Of a stretch of 64,000 nt of DNA, positions 51,335 to 60,453 are shown piece after piece. The position numbers were made by a program, and so were the translations under genes. Location of the stretch: positions 1 through 64,000 of the forward strand of contig DASZQG010000223.1 in the NCBI GenBank assembly GCA_035550075.1. Direction: 5' to 3'. This stretch comes from AWTP1-13 sp035550075. GTDB taxonomy: Bacteria; Pseudomonadota; Alphaproteobacteria; Rhizobiales; Hyphomicrobiaceae. The notes under the pieces were generated by a model that was given only the letters and a program-made list of their open reading frames with translations, made no database searches and was not told where the DNA came from. Numbering within the stretch: the first letter of the stretch is position 1; the number at the start of each line of letters is the position of its first letter.

Positions 51335-53779
51335 TCAGACATCGAGATTGGAAACGGACAGGGCGTTCGCTTGGATGAACTCGCGGCGGGGCTCGACCAC
51401 GTCGCCCATCAGGCGCGAGAAGATCTCGTCCGCCTCGCCCAGCTCGCCGATCTTCACCTGCAGGAGCGTGCGGCTTTCCTTGTCGAGCGTGGTCTCCCAG
51501 AGCTGCTCCGGGTTCATCTCGCCCAGCCCTTTGTAACGCTGGATCGAAATGCCTTTGCGACCCGCCTCGAATACGGCATCCAGCAGGCTGCGCGGGCCGA
51601 ACACGGGGGCGGCGCTGTCCTTCCGGCGCAGGCTGGCAGTCGCCCCGTAGATTTCCGCCAGGTGCGCGTGGCGCTCGTTAAGACGGCGCGCCTCCAGCGC
51701 GCCCAACAGGGCGCGATCCAGCGTGTGCGCCTCCGTCACGCCGCGTACTTCGCGGCGAAACACGTAGCCCTCGTTGCCGAAACGCCCAGTCCAGCCGCGC
51801 TCGGTTTCGTCGGCTTGCGCGTCGAGGCGGATGGCAATGGCCGCTGCAACGGCATTGGCCTTCTCGGCCGACAGCAGAAGCGGCTGATCGAACGCTCCGC
51901 CGATGGCGGCCTGCTCCACCACGAAGCGTGCATAGCGCGAATGGACGTCGTCGATCAGCTTCGACACCACCCGCGCCTGATCGACAATGTCGCGCAGATC
52001 CCGGCCGGCACGGACTTCGCCGTTGCCGAGCTGCAGGGTTGCATCTTCCAGCCCCGCGTCGACCAGATAATCTTCGAATGCGCGCTGGTCCTTCAGATAG
52101 GTCTCTGACTTGCCCTTCGACACTTTGTAGAGCGGCGGCTGGGCGATATAGAGGTGCCCCTTCTCCACCAGCTCGGCCATGTGCCGGTAGAAAAAGGTCA
52201 GCAGCAGCGTGCGGATATGAGCGCCGTCCACGTCGGCGTCGGTCATGATGATGATCTTGTGGTAGCGCAGCTTGCTGATGTCGAACTCGTCGCGGATGCC
52301 AGTGCCGAGCGCGGTGATGAGCGTGCCGATCTCTTGGCTCGACAGCATCTTGTCGAAGCGTGCGCGCTCCACGTTCAGGATTTTGCCGCGAATCGGCAGC
52401 ACGGCCTGGAACTCGCGATTGCGCCCCTGCTTGGCGGAGCCGCCGGCCGAGTCACCCTCGACGATGAACATTTCCGTATTGGCCGGATCGCGATCCTGGC
52501 ACTCGGCAAGCTTGCCGGGCAGCGAATTGATGTCGAGCGCGCCCTTGCGCCGCGTCAGCTCGCGCGCCTTGCGGGCCGCCTCGCGCGCCGCGGCCGCCTC
52601 CACCACCTTGGTGATGATGGCCTTGCCTTCCTTGGGATGCTCCTCGAACCAAGCCGAGAGCTGGTCGCCGACGATGCTCTCCACCACCGGCTTCACCTCG
52701 GAGGACACCAGCTTGTCCTTCGTCTGGCTGGAGAACTTCGGGTCGGGCACCTTCACCGACAGCACCGCCGTGAGACCCTCGCGCGCATCCTCGCCGGAGA
52801 GCTGCACCTTCTCCTTTTTGGCGACGCCGTTCCCCTCCGCGTACTTGTTGATGGCGCGCGTGAGGGCAGCGCGGAAACCGGCCAGATGCGTGCCTCCATC
52901 GCGCTGAGGAATGTTGTTGGTGAAGCAGAGGACCTGCTCGTGGTAGGCGTCGTTCCACCACAGCGCCAGCTCCACAGCCACGTTTTCGCGCTCGCCGGCA
53001 ATCATGATCGGCGCCTCGATCAGCGCGACCTTGGAACGGTCGATGAAGCGCACGAACTCGCGGATGCCGCCGTCGTATTGCATCTCGACGGTTTTCTTGT
53101 CGGCATGCCGGTCGTCGATCAATATCACGCGCACGCCGGAGTTCAGGAACGCCAGCTCGCGCAAGCGGTGCTCGAGCGTGCCGAAGTCGAACTCGATCAC
53201 GTTGTGAAAGGTCTCGGAGCTTGGCCAGAAGGTGACCTCGGTGCCGCGCTTGCCGTCGGCGTCGCCAATGACGCGCAGCGGCGCCTCGGTAACGCCGTTG
53301 CGAAACCGGACGAAATGCTCCTTGCCCTCGCGCCAGATCTTGAGCTCGAGCACGGTGGAGAGGGCGTTGACCACCGACACGCCGACCCCGTGCAGGCCGC
53401 CCGAAACCTTGTAGGGATTGTCATCCTCGCCTTCGCCGAACTTGCCGCCGGCGTGGAGTTGGGTCATCACCACCTCGGCGGCGGAAATACCTTCCTCGGG
53501 GTGGATGTCCGTTGGAATGCCGCGGCCGTTGTCGCGCACCGTGCACGATCCGTCGGGATTGAGCGCGACCATCACTTCGCTGGCAAAGCCTGCCAGGGCC
53601 TCGTCGATGGCGTTGTCGACGACCTCATAGACCATGTGATGCAGGCCCGAGCCGTCATCGGTATCGCCGATGTACATGCCCGGACGCTTGCGCACCGCGT
53701 CCAACCCCTTGAGAACCCTGATTGCATCGGCGCCGTATTTCTCCGCGCCATTGGCCTTGCGGGCCGGCTTCACGCTCAT
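51335..53779 (-). CDS. gyrB: DNA gyrase subunit B
   Basis: GyrB drives ATP-dependent supercoiling with GyrA. The 814-residue protein has the GHKL ATPase domain (YEVVDNAIDEALAGFA, DNGRGIPTDIHPEEG, GGLHGVGVSVVNALS), the transducer domain, the TOPRIM motifs EGDSAGGSAKQGRNR and MTDADVDGAHIRTLLLTFF, and the C-terminal QRYKGLGEMNPEQLWETT. It is longer than the Escherichia coli form's core by short insertions but typical for alphaproteobacteria. The start MSVKPARKANGAEKYGADAIRVLKG at 53779 has GAGG directly before the ATG and AAGGA about 11 bases upstream. Confidence 0.98.
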   Translation of the reverse strand: MSVKPARKANGAEKYGADAIRVLKGLDAVRKRPGMYIGDTDDGSGLHHMVYEVVDNAIDEALAGFASEVMVALNPDGSCTVRDNGRGIPTDIHPEEGISAAEVVMTQLHAGGKFGEGEDDNPYKVSGGLHGVGVSVVNALSTVLELKIWREGKEHFVRFRNGVTEAPLRVIGDADGKRGTEVTFWPSSETFHNVIEFDFGTLEHRLRELAFLNSGVRVILIDDRHADKKTVEMQYDGGIREFVRFIDRSKVALIEAPIMIAGERENVAVELALWWNDAYHEQVLCFTNNIPQRDGGTHLAGFRAALTRAINKYAEGNGVAKKEKVQLSGEDAREGLTAVLSVKVPDPKFSSQTKDKLVSSEVKPVVESIVGDQLSAWFEEHPKEGKAIITKVVEAAAAREAARKARELTRRKGALDINSLPGKLAECQDRDPANTEMFIVEGDSAGGSAKQGRNREFQAVLPIRGKILNVERARFDKMLSSQEIGTLITALGTGIRDEFDISKLRYHKIIIMTDADVDGAHIRTLLLTFFYRHMAELVEKGHLYIAQPPLYKVSKGKSETYLKDQRAFEDYLVDAGLEDATLQLGNGEVRAGRDLRDIVDQARVVSKLIDDVHSRYARFVVEQAAIGGAFDQPLLLSAEKANAVAAAIAIRLDAQADETERGWTGRFGNEGYVFRREVRGVTEAHTLDRALLGALEARRLNERHAHLAEIYGATASLRRKDSAAPVFGPRSLLDAVFEAGRKGISIQRYKGLGEMNPEQLWETTLDKESRTLLQVKIGELGEADEIFSRLMGDVVEPRREFIQANALSVSNLDV

Positions 53780-53928
53780 CCTCAAAACGTCCTTTTCGGG
53801 GGGAAAATCCTCGGCCCAGAACATACCCCAAACGGGCAAAAAAAGCACGTGAAATGATGCGCCGCGAAGCGGATAAAACACCAGTTATACCAATATGATA
53901 GGTCGCCGTTCCGGAACCCGCGGGAGGC

Positions 53929-55149
53929 CTAAGGGCGAAGGTCGACCCGACCCTCCTGGAGCGCGAAAAACTGGGCCTTGTCGCCAAGGGCCGAGAAGGC
54001 CTCGAAATCGGTGCCCGTCATCCAAGCCTGGGTCCCCAGACGCACGATTTCATCGAACAGGGCCCTGCGCCGCGCCTGGTCGAGATGGGCGCCGATTTCG
54101 TCAAGCAGCAGGATCGGCGCCACGCCGCCATGCCGGTGGCGCACCAAGTCGGCATGGGCCAAAACCAGGCCGATCAGGAGGGCCTTCTGCTCGCCCGTGG
54201 AGCATACCCGCGCCGGCATGCCCTTCGGCCCATGCCCGACCATGAGATCGGACCGATGGGGGCCGGCCAGCGTACGCCCCGCGGCACGGTCGCGATCGCG
54301 CTCCTGCGCCAGCCGGCGGATGTAGTGATCCTCGACGTCGATCGCCGGACGGGTCGCCAACTCCGCTTCAAGCGCTCCCTCGAGCGCCACGTCGGCCCAC
54401 GGGAACGCGGCGCCGGCTTGGCTGGCGCGGCGCGAAGCAATAGCCGCCTGCAGCTCAGCCACCACCATGCGACGCGAGGCGGCAATCGCCACGCCAGCCT
54501 CCCCCATCACCTGCTCGAAACCCTCGTAGCGCAGCTCGTCGCCAACGTTGTCGGCGAGCAGTCGGTTGCGCTGCTGCATGGCGCGCTCGAACTGTCCGAG
54601 CTGCGCGCGGTACCCCGGATCGAAGCACTGCACGAGGCGATCCAGGAACCGGCGCCGGTCAGCAGCCGGCCCGGTGAAAAGCCCATCCATCGCCGGCGTC
54701 AGCCACAACATCTCGGCATAGTCGCCTAAGGCGCCCGTGCCGGCCTGCGTTTGCCCATTGATGCGCACAACGCGCCTGGCGCGTGCGCCAGGCGCGGCTT
54801 CAGCGAGCCCGGTCCCGACGTTGTAGATGCCGGCCGGCGTGTGCAAGCGCGCCGCAACCGCCCAGGTGCCCTGCCCTGCCCGAGCCAGTTCCGGAAGCGG
54901 CGCCCGCCGCAATCCCTGGCCGGGGCTCAACAGCGAAATGGCCTCAAGGAGGTTGGTCTTGCCCGCGCCGTTGGCGCCACACAGAACCACTGGCGCCGGA
55001 CCGGCCTTCACCACATGCGCGGCGTAGTTGCGGAAGTCGGTGAGCTGAATGCGCTCGATCCACAAGCGCGGCTCAGGTGCCGGCGCGCGAGCCTCCCCTG
55101 CACCACCCAGCGCCGAGGCTGCCGCTTGCGCCCTTGCCGCTTGAACCAT
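53929..55149 (-). CDS. recF: DNA replication and repair protein RecF
   Basis: RecF is an SMC-like ATPase that helps load RecA at gaps. The 406-residue protein has IERIQLTDFRNY, Walker A LCGANGAGKTNLLEAISLLSPG, the ABC-like signature CSTGEQKALLIGLVLAHA and Walker B ILLLDEIGAHLD. About 30 Ala/Pro-rich residues precede the usual start, so the true N-terminus may be nearer RLWIERIQ. The ATG at 55149 has GGAG four bases upstream. It lies 9 bases after dnaN in the dnaN-recF-gyrB order. Confidence 0.96.
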   Translation of the reverse strand: MVQAARAQAAASALGGAGEARAPAPEPRLWIERIQLTDFRNYAAHVVKAGPAPVVLCGANGAGKTNLLEAISLLSPGQGLRRAPLPELARAGQGTWAVAARLHTPAGIYNVGTGLAEAAPGARARRVVRINGQTQAGTGALGDYAEMLWLTPAMDGLFTGPAADRRRFLDRLVQCFDPGYRAQLGQFERAMQQRNRLLADNVGDELRYEGFEQVMGEAGVAIAASRRMVVAELQAAIASRRASQAGAAFPWADVALEGALEAELATRPAIDVEDHYIRRLAQERDRDRAAGRTLAGPHRSDLMVGHGPKGMPARVCSTGEQKALLIGLVLAHADLVRHRHGGVAPILLLDEIGAHLDQARRRALFDEIVRLGTQAWMTGTDFEAFSALGDKAQFFALQEGRVDLRP

Positions 55150-55158
55150 TGCGCTCCG

Positions 55159-56277
55159 TCAGACCCGCATGGGCATAAGAACGTACAGCGCGCCCTCGTC
55201 GCCCTCATCCTTCACCATGGTCGGTGAGCCGGGGTCGGCGAGCTGGAAATGCGCCGTTTCGCTCTCGAGCTGATTGGCGATGTCGAGGAGATAGCGGGCG
55301 TTGAAACCGATCTCGAGGGGTTGTGAACCGTAGTCGACGGTGATCTCCTCCGTCGCGCTGCCGCCATCAGGATTGTTCACGGACAGCACGAGCTTGTTTC
55401 CGGACATGTTGAGCTTGACCGCACGCCCGCGCTCACTGGCAATGGTCGAGACCCGGTCTACCGCGTTCTTGAACTCGGCGTTGGAGACCTTGAGGTCCTT
55501 GTCGTTCGCCTTCGGGATCACACGCGCATAGTCGGGGAAGGTGCCGTCGATCAGCTTGGAGGTGAGCGTGATGGTTCCGATTTCGAAGCGGGCCTTGGCC
55601 GCCGACACGCCTACGTCGACGGTGCCGTCGCTACTCTCGATCAGCCGATGCAGCTCGTGCACGGTCTTGCGCGGCAGGATGATGCCCGGCATCGCCTCTG
55701 CCCCCTTGGGCAACGGCACGTCCGCTTGAGCCAGGCGGTGGCCGTCGGTGGCGACTGCGCGCAGCGTCTGGCGTTTGCCTCGGGAGGCGGCGTGCAGGTA
55801 GATACCGTTGAGATAGTAGCGCGTCTCCTCGGTGGAGATGGCAAAGCGGGTCTTGTCGATAAGCCGCTTCAAGTCCTGGGCGCCGATCTGGAACTTGTGG
55901 TTGAGCTCACCGGCAGCAAGGTCGGGAAAATCTTCCGGCGCCAGGGTCTGCAGGGCGAAGCGCGACTGGCCCGACGTCAGCACCAGCCGTTCCTTGTCGG
56001 CCTCCCGCTTCATTTCAACTTCCGCGCCGTCGGGCAGCTTGCGCACGATGTCGTGCAAGATGTGCGCAGGTACGGTGGTGGCACCCGGTTGCGACACGTC
56101 GGCCGGCGCCTGCTCGATCACCTCGCGCTCCAGGTCCGTGGCCTTGAACGACAGACCTTGCGCAGAGGCCTTCAGCAGCACGTTGGAGAGAATGGGGATG
56201 GTCGTGCGCCGCTCCACTACGCTCGTGACGTGGCCCAGCGCCCTGAGCAACTCACCCCTTTCAATGACCAGCTTCAT
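55159..56277 (-). CDS. dnaN: DNA polymerase III beta subunit (sliding clamp)
   Basis: The 372-residue clamp starts MKLVIERGELLRALGHVTSVVERRTTIPILSNVLL and has the three clamp domains, RTVSTEETRYYLNGIYLH-like segment FAISTEETRYYLNGIYLH, and the C-terminal MVKDEGDEGALYVLMPMRV that ends domain 3. All is standard. It follows dnaA after a 281-base gap and precedes recF by 9 bases, on the same strand. Confidence 0.98.
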   Translation of the reverse strand: MKLVIERGELLRALGHVTSVVERRTTIPILSNVLLKASAQGLSFKATDLEREVIEQAPADVSQPGATTVPAHILHDIVRKLPDGAEVEMKREADKERLVLTSGQSRFALQTLAPEDFPDLAAGELNHKFQIGAQDLKRLIDKTRFAISTEETRYYLNGIYLHAASRGKRQTLRAVATDGHRLAQADVPLPKGAEAMPGIILPRKTVHELHRLIESSDGTVDVGVSAAKARFEIGTITLTSKLIDGTFPDYARVIPKANDKDLKVSNAEFKNAVDRVSTIASERGRAVKLNMSGNKLVLSVNNPDGGSATEEITVDYGSQPLEIGFNARYLLDIANQLESETAHFQLADPGSPTMVKDEGDEGALYVLMPMRV

Positions 56278-56464
56278 GACTCTATCTCACCGATGTTGGT
56301 TCATTGCAGCGGCATCGTATGCCACGTTGGCGCCACCGCAAAAGTCGTGTCGAAAACAATGTCGTGCCGACCGGAGTAAAGTTCGCTTCGGCGTGAAGGT
56401 GAACCCCGCCGCGCGCCTTTGCAAGCATTCTGCGGCCGGAAAGCGTGGCGGCGCTATAGCTACA

Positions 56465-56490
56465 GGAGCGGCGCCGATCGACGCCGCTCC
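56465..56490. repeat. 9-bp perfect inverted repeat between dnaA and dnaN
   Basis: GGAGCGGCG (56465-56473) and CGCCGCTCC (56482-56490) flank 8 bases. It lies about 70 bases after the dnaA stop and 190 before the dnaN ATG. A T8 run lies between the dnaA stop and the repeat, on the wrong side for an intrinsic terminator, so its role is open. Confidence 0.5.
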
Positions 56491-56558
56491 TCCCCGCTGC
56501 AGTCCGCCCCCCGGAAGCCCCTGGTGGCGGAAAAAAAATGCATTCACAATCCCCGCCG

Positions 56559-58079
56559 CTAGCGATTGAGTTGCCGCTTGAGGGCCTCTATCTCGTCGCG
56601 CAGGCTCGGATTTTCGCCGACCTCCTTGTCGATCTTGCGGATGGCATGCAGCACGGTCGTATGATCGCGCTTGCCGAACCGCCGGCCGATTTCCGGCAGC
56701 GACCGCGAGGTCAGATGCTTCGCAAGATACATCCCCACCTGCCGTGGCCGCACCACGGACCGATGGCGGCGCTCTGACAAAATGTCATGCCGTGAAATCG
56801 AGTAGTGGTTGGAGACAACCCGCAGAATGTCCTCGATCTTGATGCGGGGCGGCTGAATGCCTTGGATCAGATCGCGGACAATCGTTTCGGCGATGTCGAC
56901 GGTCACCGGCGTGCGCATCACCTGCCAGTGCAGGTGCAGACGATTGACCGCGCCTTCAAGCTCCCGGCCGCCATTCTGGGTGAGCTGCGCCGCAAGCAGC
57001 TTCAGTGCCTCGGCCGGTATATCGAAGGTCGGATCATCCTTGCGCCGCTCCTTGATGCGCCGCTCGAGGATCATTAGGCGCAGGTCCTCGTCGAGCGGCC
57101 CGATCTCCATGACCAGCCCGCGCTGGAGGCGCGAGCGCATGCGATCGTTGAGATGCTCAAGCTGCGCCGGCGGCCGCGGGGCCGCAACGACGACCTGCCG
57201 GCCACCATCGAGCATGGCATTTATGATGTGCTCGAACTCCTGTTCCGTCTTCTCGCCCATGAAATGCAGATCGTCCATGAGCAGGATGTCGACGGCACGG
57301 AAGCGTTCCTTGAACGCCAGCGCGTCATGGCTCTTGATCGCATCCACGAAGTGATAGCGGAAGCGATCGGCGTTGAGGTAGAGGACGCGGGCCTGGGGCG
57401 CGCGCCGCTTCACCTCCCAGGCGATGGCGTGCTGCAGGTGGGTTTTGCCGTGGCCTACGCCCGCATAGAGGTAAAGCGGGTTGAAGCCGCGACCCTCGGC
57501 CATCACAGTCTCGGCAACCTGCGTCGCAGCCGCGTGCGCCATCCGGTTCGACGGCGCCACAACGAAACTGTCGAAGGTATAGCGGGGATCGAGCGGCGAT
57601 CCCTCAAAGCCGTTCACGTGTGTGCGCGCCATTGCAGGAACCGGCGCAATGGCGGGACGGCGCGGTCCCGTGCCGGGCCCTTCGCTCGCGGCCGCCGTCT
57701 TTCCCGGCGGCGGCGTTGCAGGCGGCTGCTGCGCGCCACCGGCGGCAGCCTGGGTACCGCCCGGCTCGCGCACCACCACCTCGACCCGCTTGGCGCCCTT
57801 GAACTCGATGGCGCAGCAGTCAAGCAGGGCCTCGGCGTAGTTGCGCTGGATCCAGGTCTTCAGGAAGGCGACCGGAACGGTTGCGCGCACCGTCCGCCCA
57901 TCGAATTGGTCGAAATCTATCGCATGAAACCAGCTTGAGTAGATGTCCTCGCCGAGGCGAGCGCGCAGCATGGCGCGTACCTTCTCCCCCTTGGCGCTGT
58001 CCGCCGGCGGCGGCCCGTTGCCTGTACCATCGGTCTTGGCCCCTCGCCCGGCGCCGCGCCCGTGCTCGATATGCTCCAT
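56559..58079 (-). CDS. dnaA: chromosomal replication initiator DnaA
   Basis: The 506-residue initiator has domain I (RARLGEDIYSSWFHAIDFDQFDG), a long disordered domain II rich in Pro/Ala/Gly, the AAA+ domain with Walker A YAGVGHGKTHLQHAIAWEV and Walker B DILLMDDLHFMGEKTEQEF, and DNA-binding domain IV with RPRQVGMYLAKHLTSRSLPEIGRRFGKRDHTTVLHAIRKI. ATG 58079 was chosen, with GGGGG six bases upstream; an ATG at 58175 would add 32 low-complexity residues. I find no DnaA-box consensus TTATCCACA in the flanks, so the origin need not be here. Confidence 0.96.
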   Translation of the reverse strand: MEHIEHGRGAGRGAKTDGTGNGPPPADSAKGEKVRAMLRARLGEDIYSSWFHAIDFDQFDGRTVRATVPVAFLKTWIQRNYAEALLDCCAIEFKGAKRVEVVVREPGGTQAAAGGAQQPPATPPPGKTAAASEGPGTGPRRPAIAPVPAMARTHVNGFEGSPLDPRYTFDSFVVAPSNRMAHAAATQVAETVMAEGRGFNPLYLYAGVGHGKTHLQHAIAWEVKRRAPQARVLYLNADRFRYHFVDAIKSHDALAFKERFRAVDILLMDDLHFMGEKTEQEFEHIINAMLDGGRQVVVAAPRPPAQLEHLNDRMRSRLQRGLVMEIGPLDEDLRLMILERRIKERRKDDPTFDIPAEALKLLAAQLTQNGGRELEGAVNRLHLHWQVMRTPVTVDIAETIVRDLIQGIQPPRIKIEDILRVVSNHYSISRHDILSERRHRSVVRPRQVGMYLAKHLTSRSLPEIGRRFGKRDHTTVLHAIRKIDKEVGENPSLRDEIEALKRQLNR

Positions 58080-58202
58080 GTTTGACCCCCGCACATGAGA
58101 CTGCTCACTGCCGCTCGCGTCACGCTGTGCGCCGCCCTGCCCAGCCGCATACATCCCGGGACGGGTTTGCCGCATCGCGTGCCCTCTCGTATCGAGCGCA
58201 AC

Positions 58203-58637
58203 TCAACCTTGCGCCCAGGGCAGCCCTCTAGCCTTCCAGCCAGCGAGACGCCCTCTATGGCGGTCGGGGTCGAGTGGCCCTTCGAACCCGTCCGCTACGT
58301 TGCGGCAGCGCGTGTAGCCTGCCGCCGCCATCGCCCGCGCAGCCTTGAGACTTCGGCTGCCCGAACGACAGATGAAAAAAAGTTCGCTATTGCGGTCAGC
58401 CTCGATCGCTTCGAGCGCTTCCACGACCCGATCGACGAAGGCCGCGTTCAGCCGATCGTCAGGGAATCCCTGCCACTCGACCAACACGGGCCGCTTGTTG
58501 ATGGAGGACAGGTCCGGCAGGCCGACATAAGCCCACTCGGCAATGGTCCTGACATCGATCAGGACCGACCTCGCATCACGCTTCAGCCTCGCCCACGTCT
58601 CTTCGACCGAAACTACGTCGATGTGGAACTCGTCCAC
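58203..58637 (-). CDS. rhodanese-like domain protein
   Basis: The 144-residue single-domain rhodanese has LIDVRTIAEWAYVGLPDL, the active-site loop FICRSGSRSLKAARAMAAAGY with the persulfide-forming Cys, and NVADGFEGPLDPDRHRG, the pattern of small sulfurtransferases. GTG 58637 has GAGG nine bases upstream; a TTG at 58652 would add 5 residues. It lies upstream of dnaA on the same strand. Confidence 0.87.
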   Translation of the reverse strand: MDEFHIDVVSVEETWARLKRDARSVLIDVRTIAEWAYVGLPDLSSINKRPVLVEWQGFPDDRLNAAFVDRVVEALEAIEADRNSELFFICRSGSRSLKAARAMAAAGYTRCRNVADGFEGPLDPDRHRGRLAGWKARGLPWAQG

Positions 58638-58652
58638 CTCTACCCACCTCAA

Positions 58653-59277
58653 CGCCGCATCTTAGGCTCTGCAAGCAGAAGAGGCCCGGAAAATAGAGCC
58701 AGCTCAGAGGCGCCTCGTGAAGAAAAATGCGCCGCCATCCCGCTTGCAGTACGCTTGAGCAATCGATTCTGAGAAACGCGTAACCCGGCCAACCCTCAGA
58801 ACTCGTACGCAGCCCGACCTCAGCAGATTCTTGTTCTCAATGCATCGTCTGCCTGAGCGCTGGCTTAGACCAACTGGATGCGCGAGGCAACCGGCGCCAC
58901 CTCACGACATCGTATCTGCACCGTGCGCACCCCGGTTGCGGGACCGGATCGCGCGATCATCCAGCACGCTGAAGAGTCGTCGCCAAGGTCTTTGACTCGT
59001 CGCGGGGATTCGTGCGCCGTCTCGGCGGGAACAGGGTGAGGCACGCGGCGTCGCGATGAGAGACGTTCAGCGCGAGATTCCGCTTGCCGTCTACGAGCCC
59101 CCTGTGCGTGCGTTTCATTTAAACGTCACAGTACGCAGCGCCAAACATCTGGATTCTCGCTGGCTTCGCCGCTTTCCGGCGCGCGCGCGGGCACCCGGGC
59201 GTTGCGATATTTGCGCAACACTCCTCCACCTCGCGGTGGATCGCAGGGCGAAGAGAAATTGAGGGCTGTTCGCTGGC
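58653..59277 (-). other. gene-free 625-base region between rpsT and the rhodanese
   Basis: I see no convincing coding frame. A 68-codon frame on the plus strand at 59056-59262 has no family features. No tRNA, terminator, DnaA box or AT-rich unwinding element stands out. It should hold the promoter of the rhodanese gene and the rpsT terminator. Confidence 0.5.
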
Positions 59278-59541
59278 TCAGGAGAGCGCTTTGACGCGCG
59301 AGCTCAGGCGGGAAATTTTCCGCGAGGCGGCGCGCTTGTGCATGATGCCCTTCTGGGCGGTGCGCATGAGAATCGGCTCTGCCGCAGCGAGCGCTGCCTT
59401 GGCCGCGCTCTTATCGCCGGTGGCGAGCGCTTCCTCGACCTTGCGCATGTAAGCCTTCACGCGGCTGCGCCGCGACTTGTTGACCTCGGTCCGGCGCGCA
59501 GTCTGGCGGACCGCCTTCTTGGCCGACGTGGTGTTCGCCAT
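59278..59541 (-). CDS. rpsT: 30S ribosomal protein S20
   Basis: The 87-residue basic protein starts MANTTSAKKAVRQTARRTEVNKSRRSRVKAYMRKVEEAL and has the conserved KGIMHKRAASRKISRLSSRVKAL. S20 binds 16S rRNA early in 30S assembly. ATG 59541 has AGGAG about 10 bases upstream; two extra upstream codons were ignored. rpsT near dnaA, with enoyl-CoA hydratase and mutM, is a conserved alphaproteobacterial block. Confidence 0.97.
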   Translation of the reverse strand: MANTTSAKKAVRQTARRTEVNKSRRSRVKAYMRKVEEALATGDKSAAKAALAAAEPILMRTAQKGIMHKRAASRKISRLSSRVKALS

Positions 59542-59651
59542 TCTCAATAAACTCCTGGGCGGGTCGGGGCCGCCCTTTCGGCGATCCCGATGATGAAAAG
59601 TTGGCGCTCTCTTAGACCGCGGCGACCGGAACGGTCAATAACGGCGCGGTT

Positions 59652-60425
59652 TTAAGTGTGCTTGAACGCGGGCTTGCGCTTCTCGATGAAGGCCGCCATG
59701 CCTTCCTTCTGGTCGGCCAGGGCAAATTGGGAGTGGAATACCCGCCGCTCAAAGCGGATGCCCTCGGCCAGCGAGGTTTCATAGGCCCGGTTGACGGTTT
59801 CATTGGTCATCATGGTCACGGGAAGGGACATGCCGGCAATGGTCTCGGCCGTCTTCATCGCCTCCTCCATCAAGGATGCGGCCGGCACCACCCGCGCCAC
59901 CAGGTTGGCACGCTCGGCCTCCCCCGCGTCCATCATGCGGCCTGTGAGGCACATCTCCATGGCCTTGGCCTTGCCCACCTGGCGGATCAGGCGCTGGGTA
60001 CCGCCCGAGCCCGGCATCACGCCGAGCTTGATCTCCGGCTGGCCGAACTTGGCCGTGTCGGCGGCAATGATGATGTCGCACATCATGGCCAGCTCACAGC
60101 CGCCGCCGAGCGCGAACCCGGCCACTGCGGCGATGACCGGCTTGCGCGCGCGTGCCACGCGATCCCACTTGGAAATGAAGTCTTCCTTGTACGCCGACAT
60201 GTAGGTCTTGGACTGCATCTCCTTGATGTCGGCGCCGGCGGCGAACGCCTTGTCGCTACCGGTCACGACAATGCAGCCGATGCCCTCATCGGCTTCGAAG
60301 GCATCGAAGGCCTTGGACATCTCATCGATGAGCTGCGCGTTCAGCGCGTTGAGGGCGCCTTGACGATTGAGCCGCACGATACCGACGCGGCCCTTGGTTT
60401 CGACGAGGATGGTTTCATAGGCCAT
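59652..60425 (-). CDS. enoyl-CoA hydratase
   Basis: The 257-residue crotonase adds water to 2-enoyl-CoA in beta-oxidation. It has VGIVRLNRQGALNALNAQLIDEM, FAAGADIKEMQ (oxyanion loop), and the two catalytic Glu positions in ALGGGCELAMMCDIIIAADTAKFGQPEIKLGVMPGSGGTQRL. The end KPAFKH resembles short-chain enoyl-CoA hydratases. ATG 60425 has GGAG nine bases upstream. It lies 28 bases downstream of mutM on the same strand. Confidence 0.95.
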   Translation of the reverse strand: MAYETILVETKGRVGIVRLNRQGALNALNAQLIDEMSKAFDAFEADEGIGCIVVTGSDKAFAAGADIKEMQSKTYMSAYKEDFISKWDRVARARKPVIAAVAGFALGGGCELAMMCDIIIAADTAKFGQPEIKLGVMPGSGGTQRLIRQVGKAKAMEMCLTGRMMDAGEAERANLVARVVPAASLMEEAMKTAETIAGMSLPVTMMTNETVNRAYETSLAEGIRFERRVFHSQFALADQKEGMAAFIEKRKPAFKHT

Positions 60426-60453
60426 GGGGTGGAGCTCCGTTAGCGTCAGATAA

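Noticed and set aside
52154..53857. 567-codon open frame on the plus strand opposite gyrB
   Set aside because: GyrB motifs are complete on the other strand; this is a codon-bias shadow. The same holds for 15250-17064 opposite degP and 48506-49846 opposite the penicillin-binding protein.
59056..59262. 68-codon plus-strand frame in the gene-free region near rpsT
   Set aside because: No ribosome-binding site, no family resemblance, and Arg/Ala composition typical of chance frames.
58653..59277. Possible chromosomal origin beside dnaA
   Set aside because: No DnaA-box consensus, no AT-rich segment and no repeated motifs were seen; proximity to dnaA alone is not enough.
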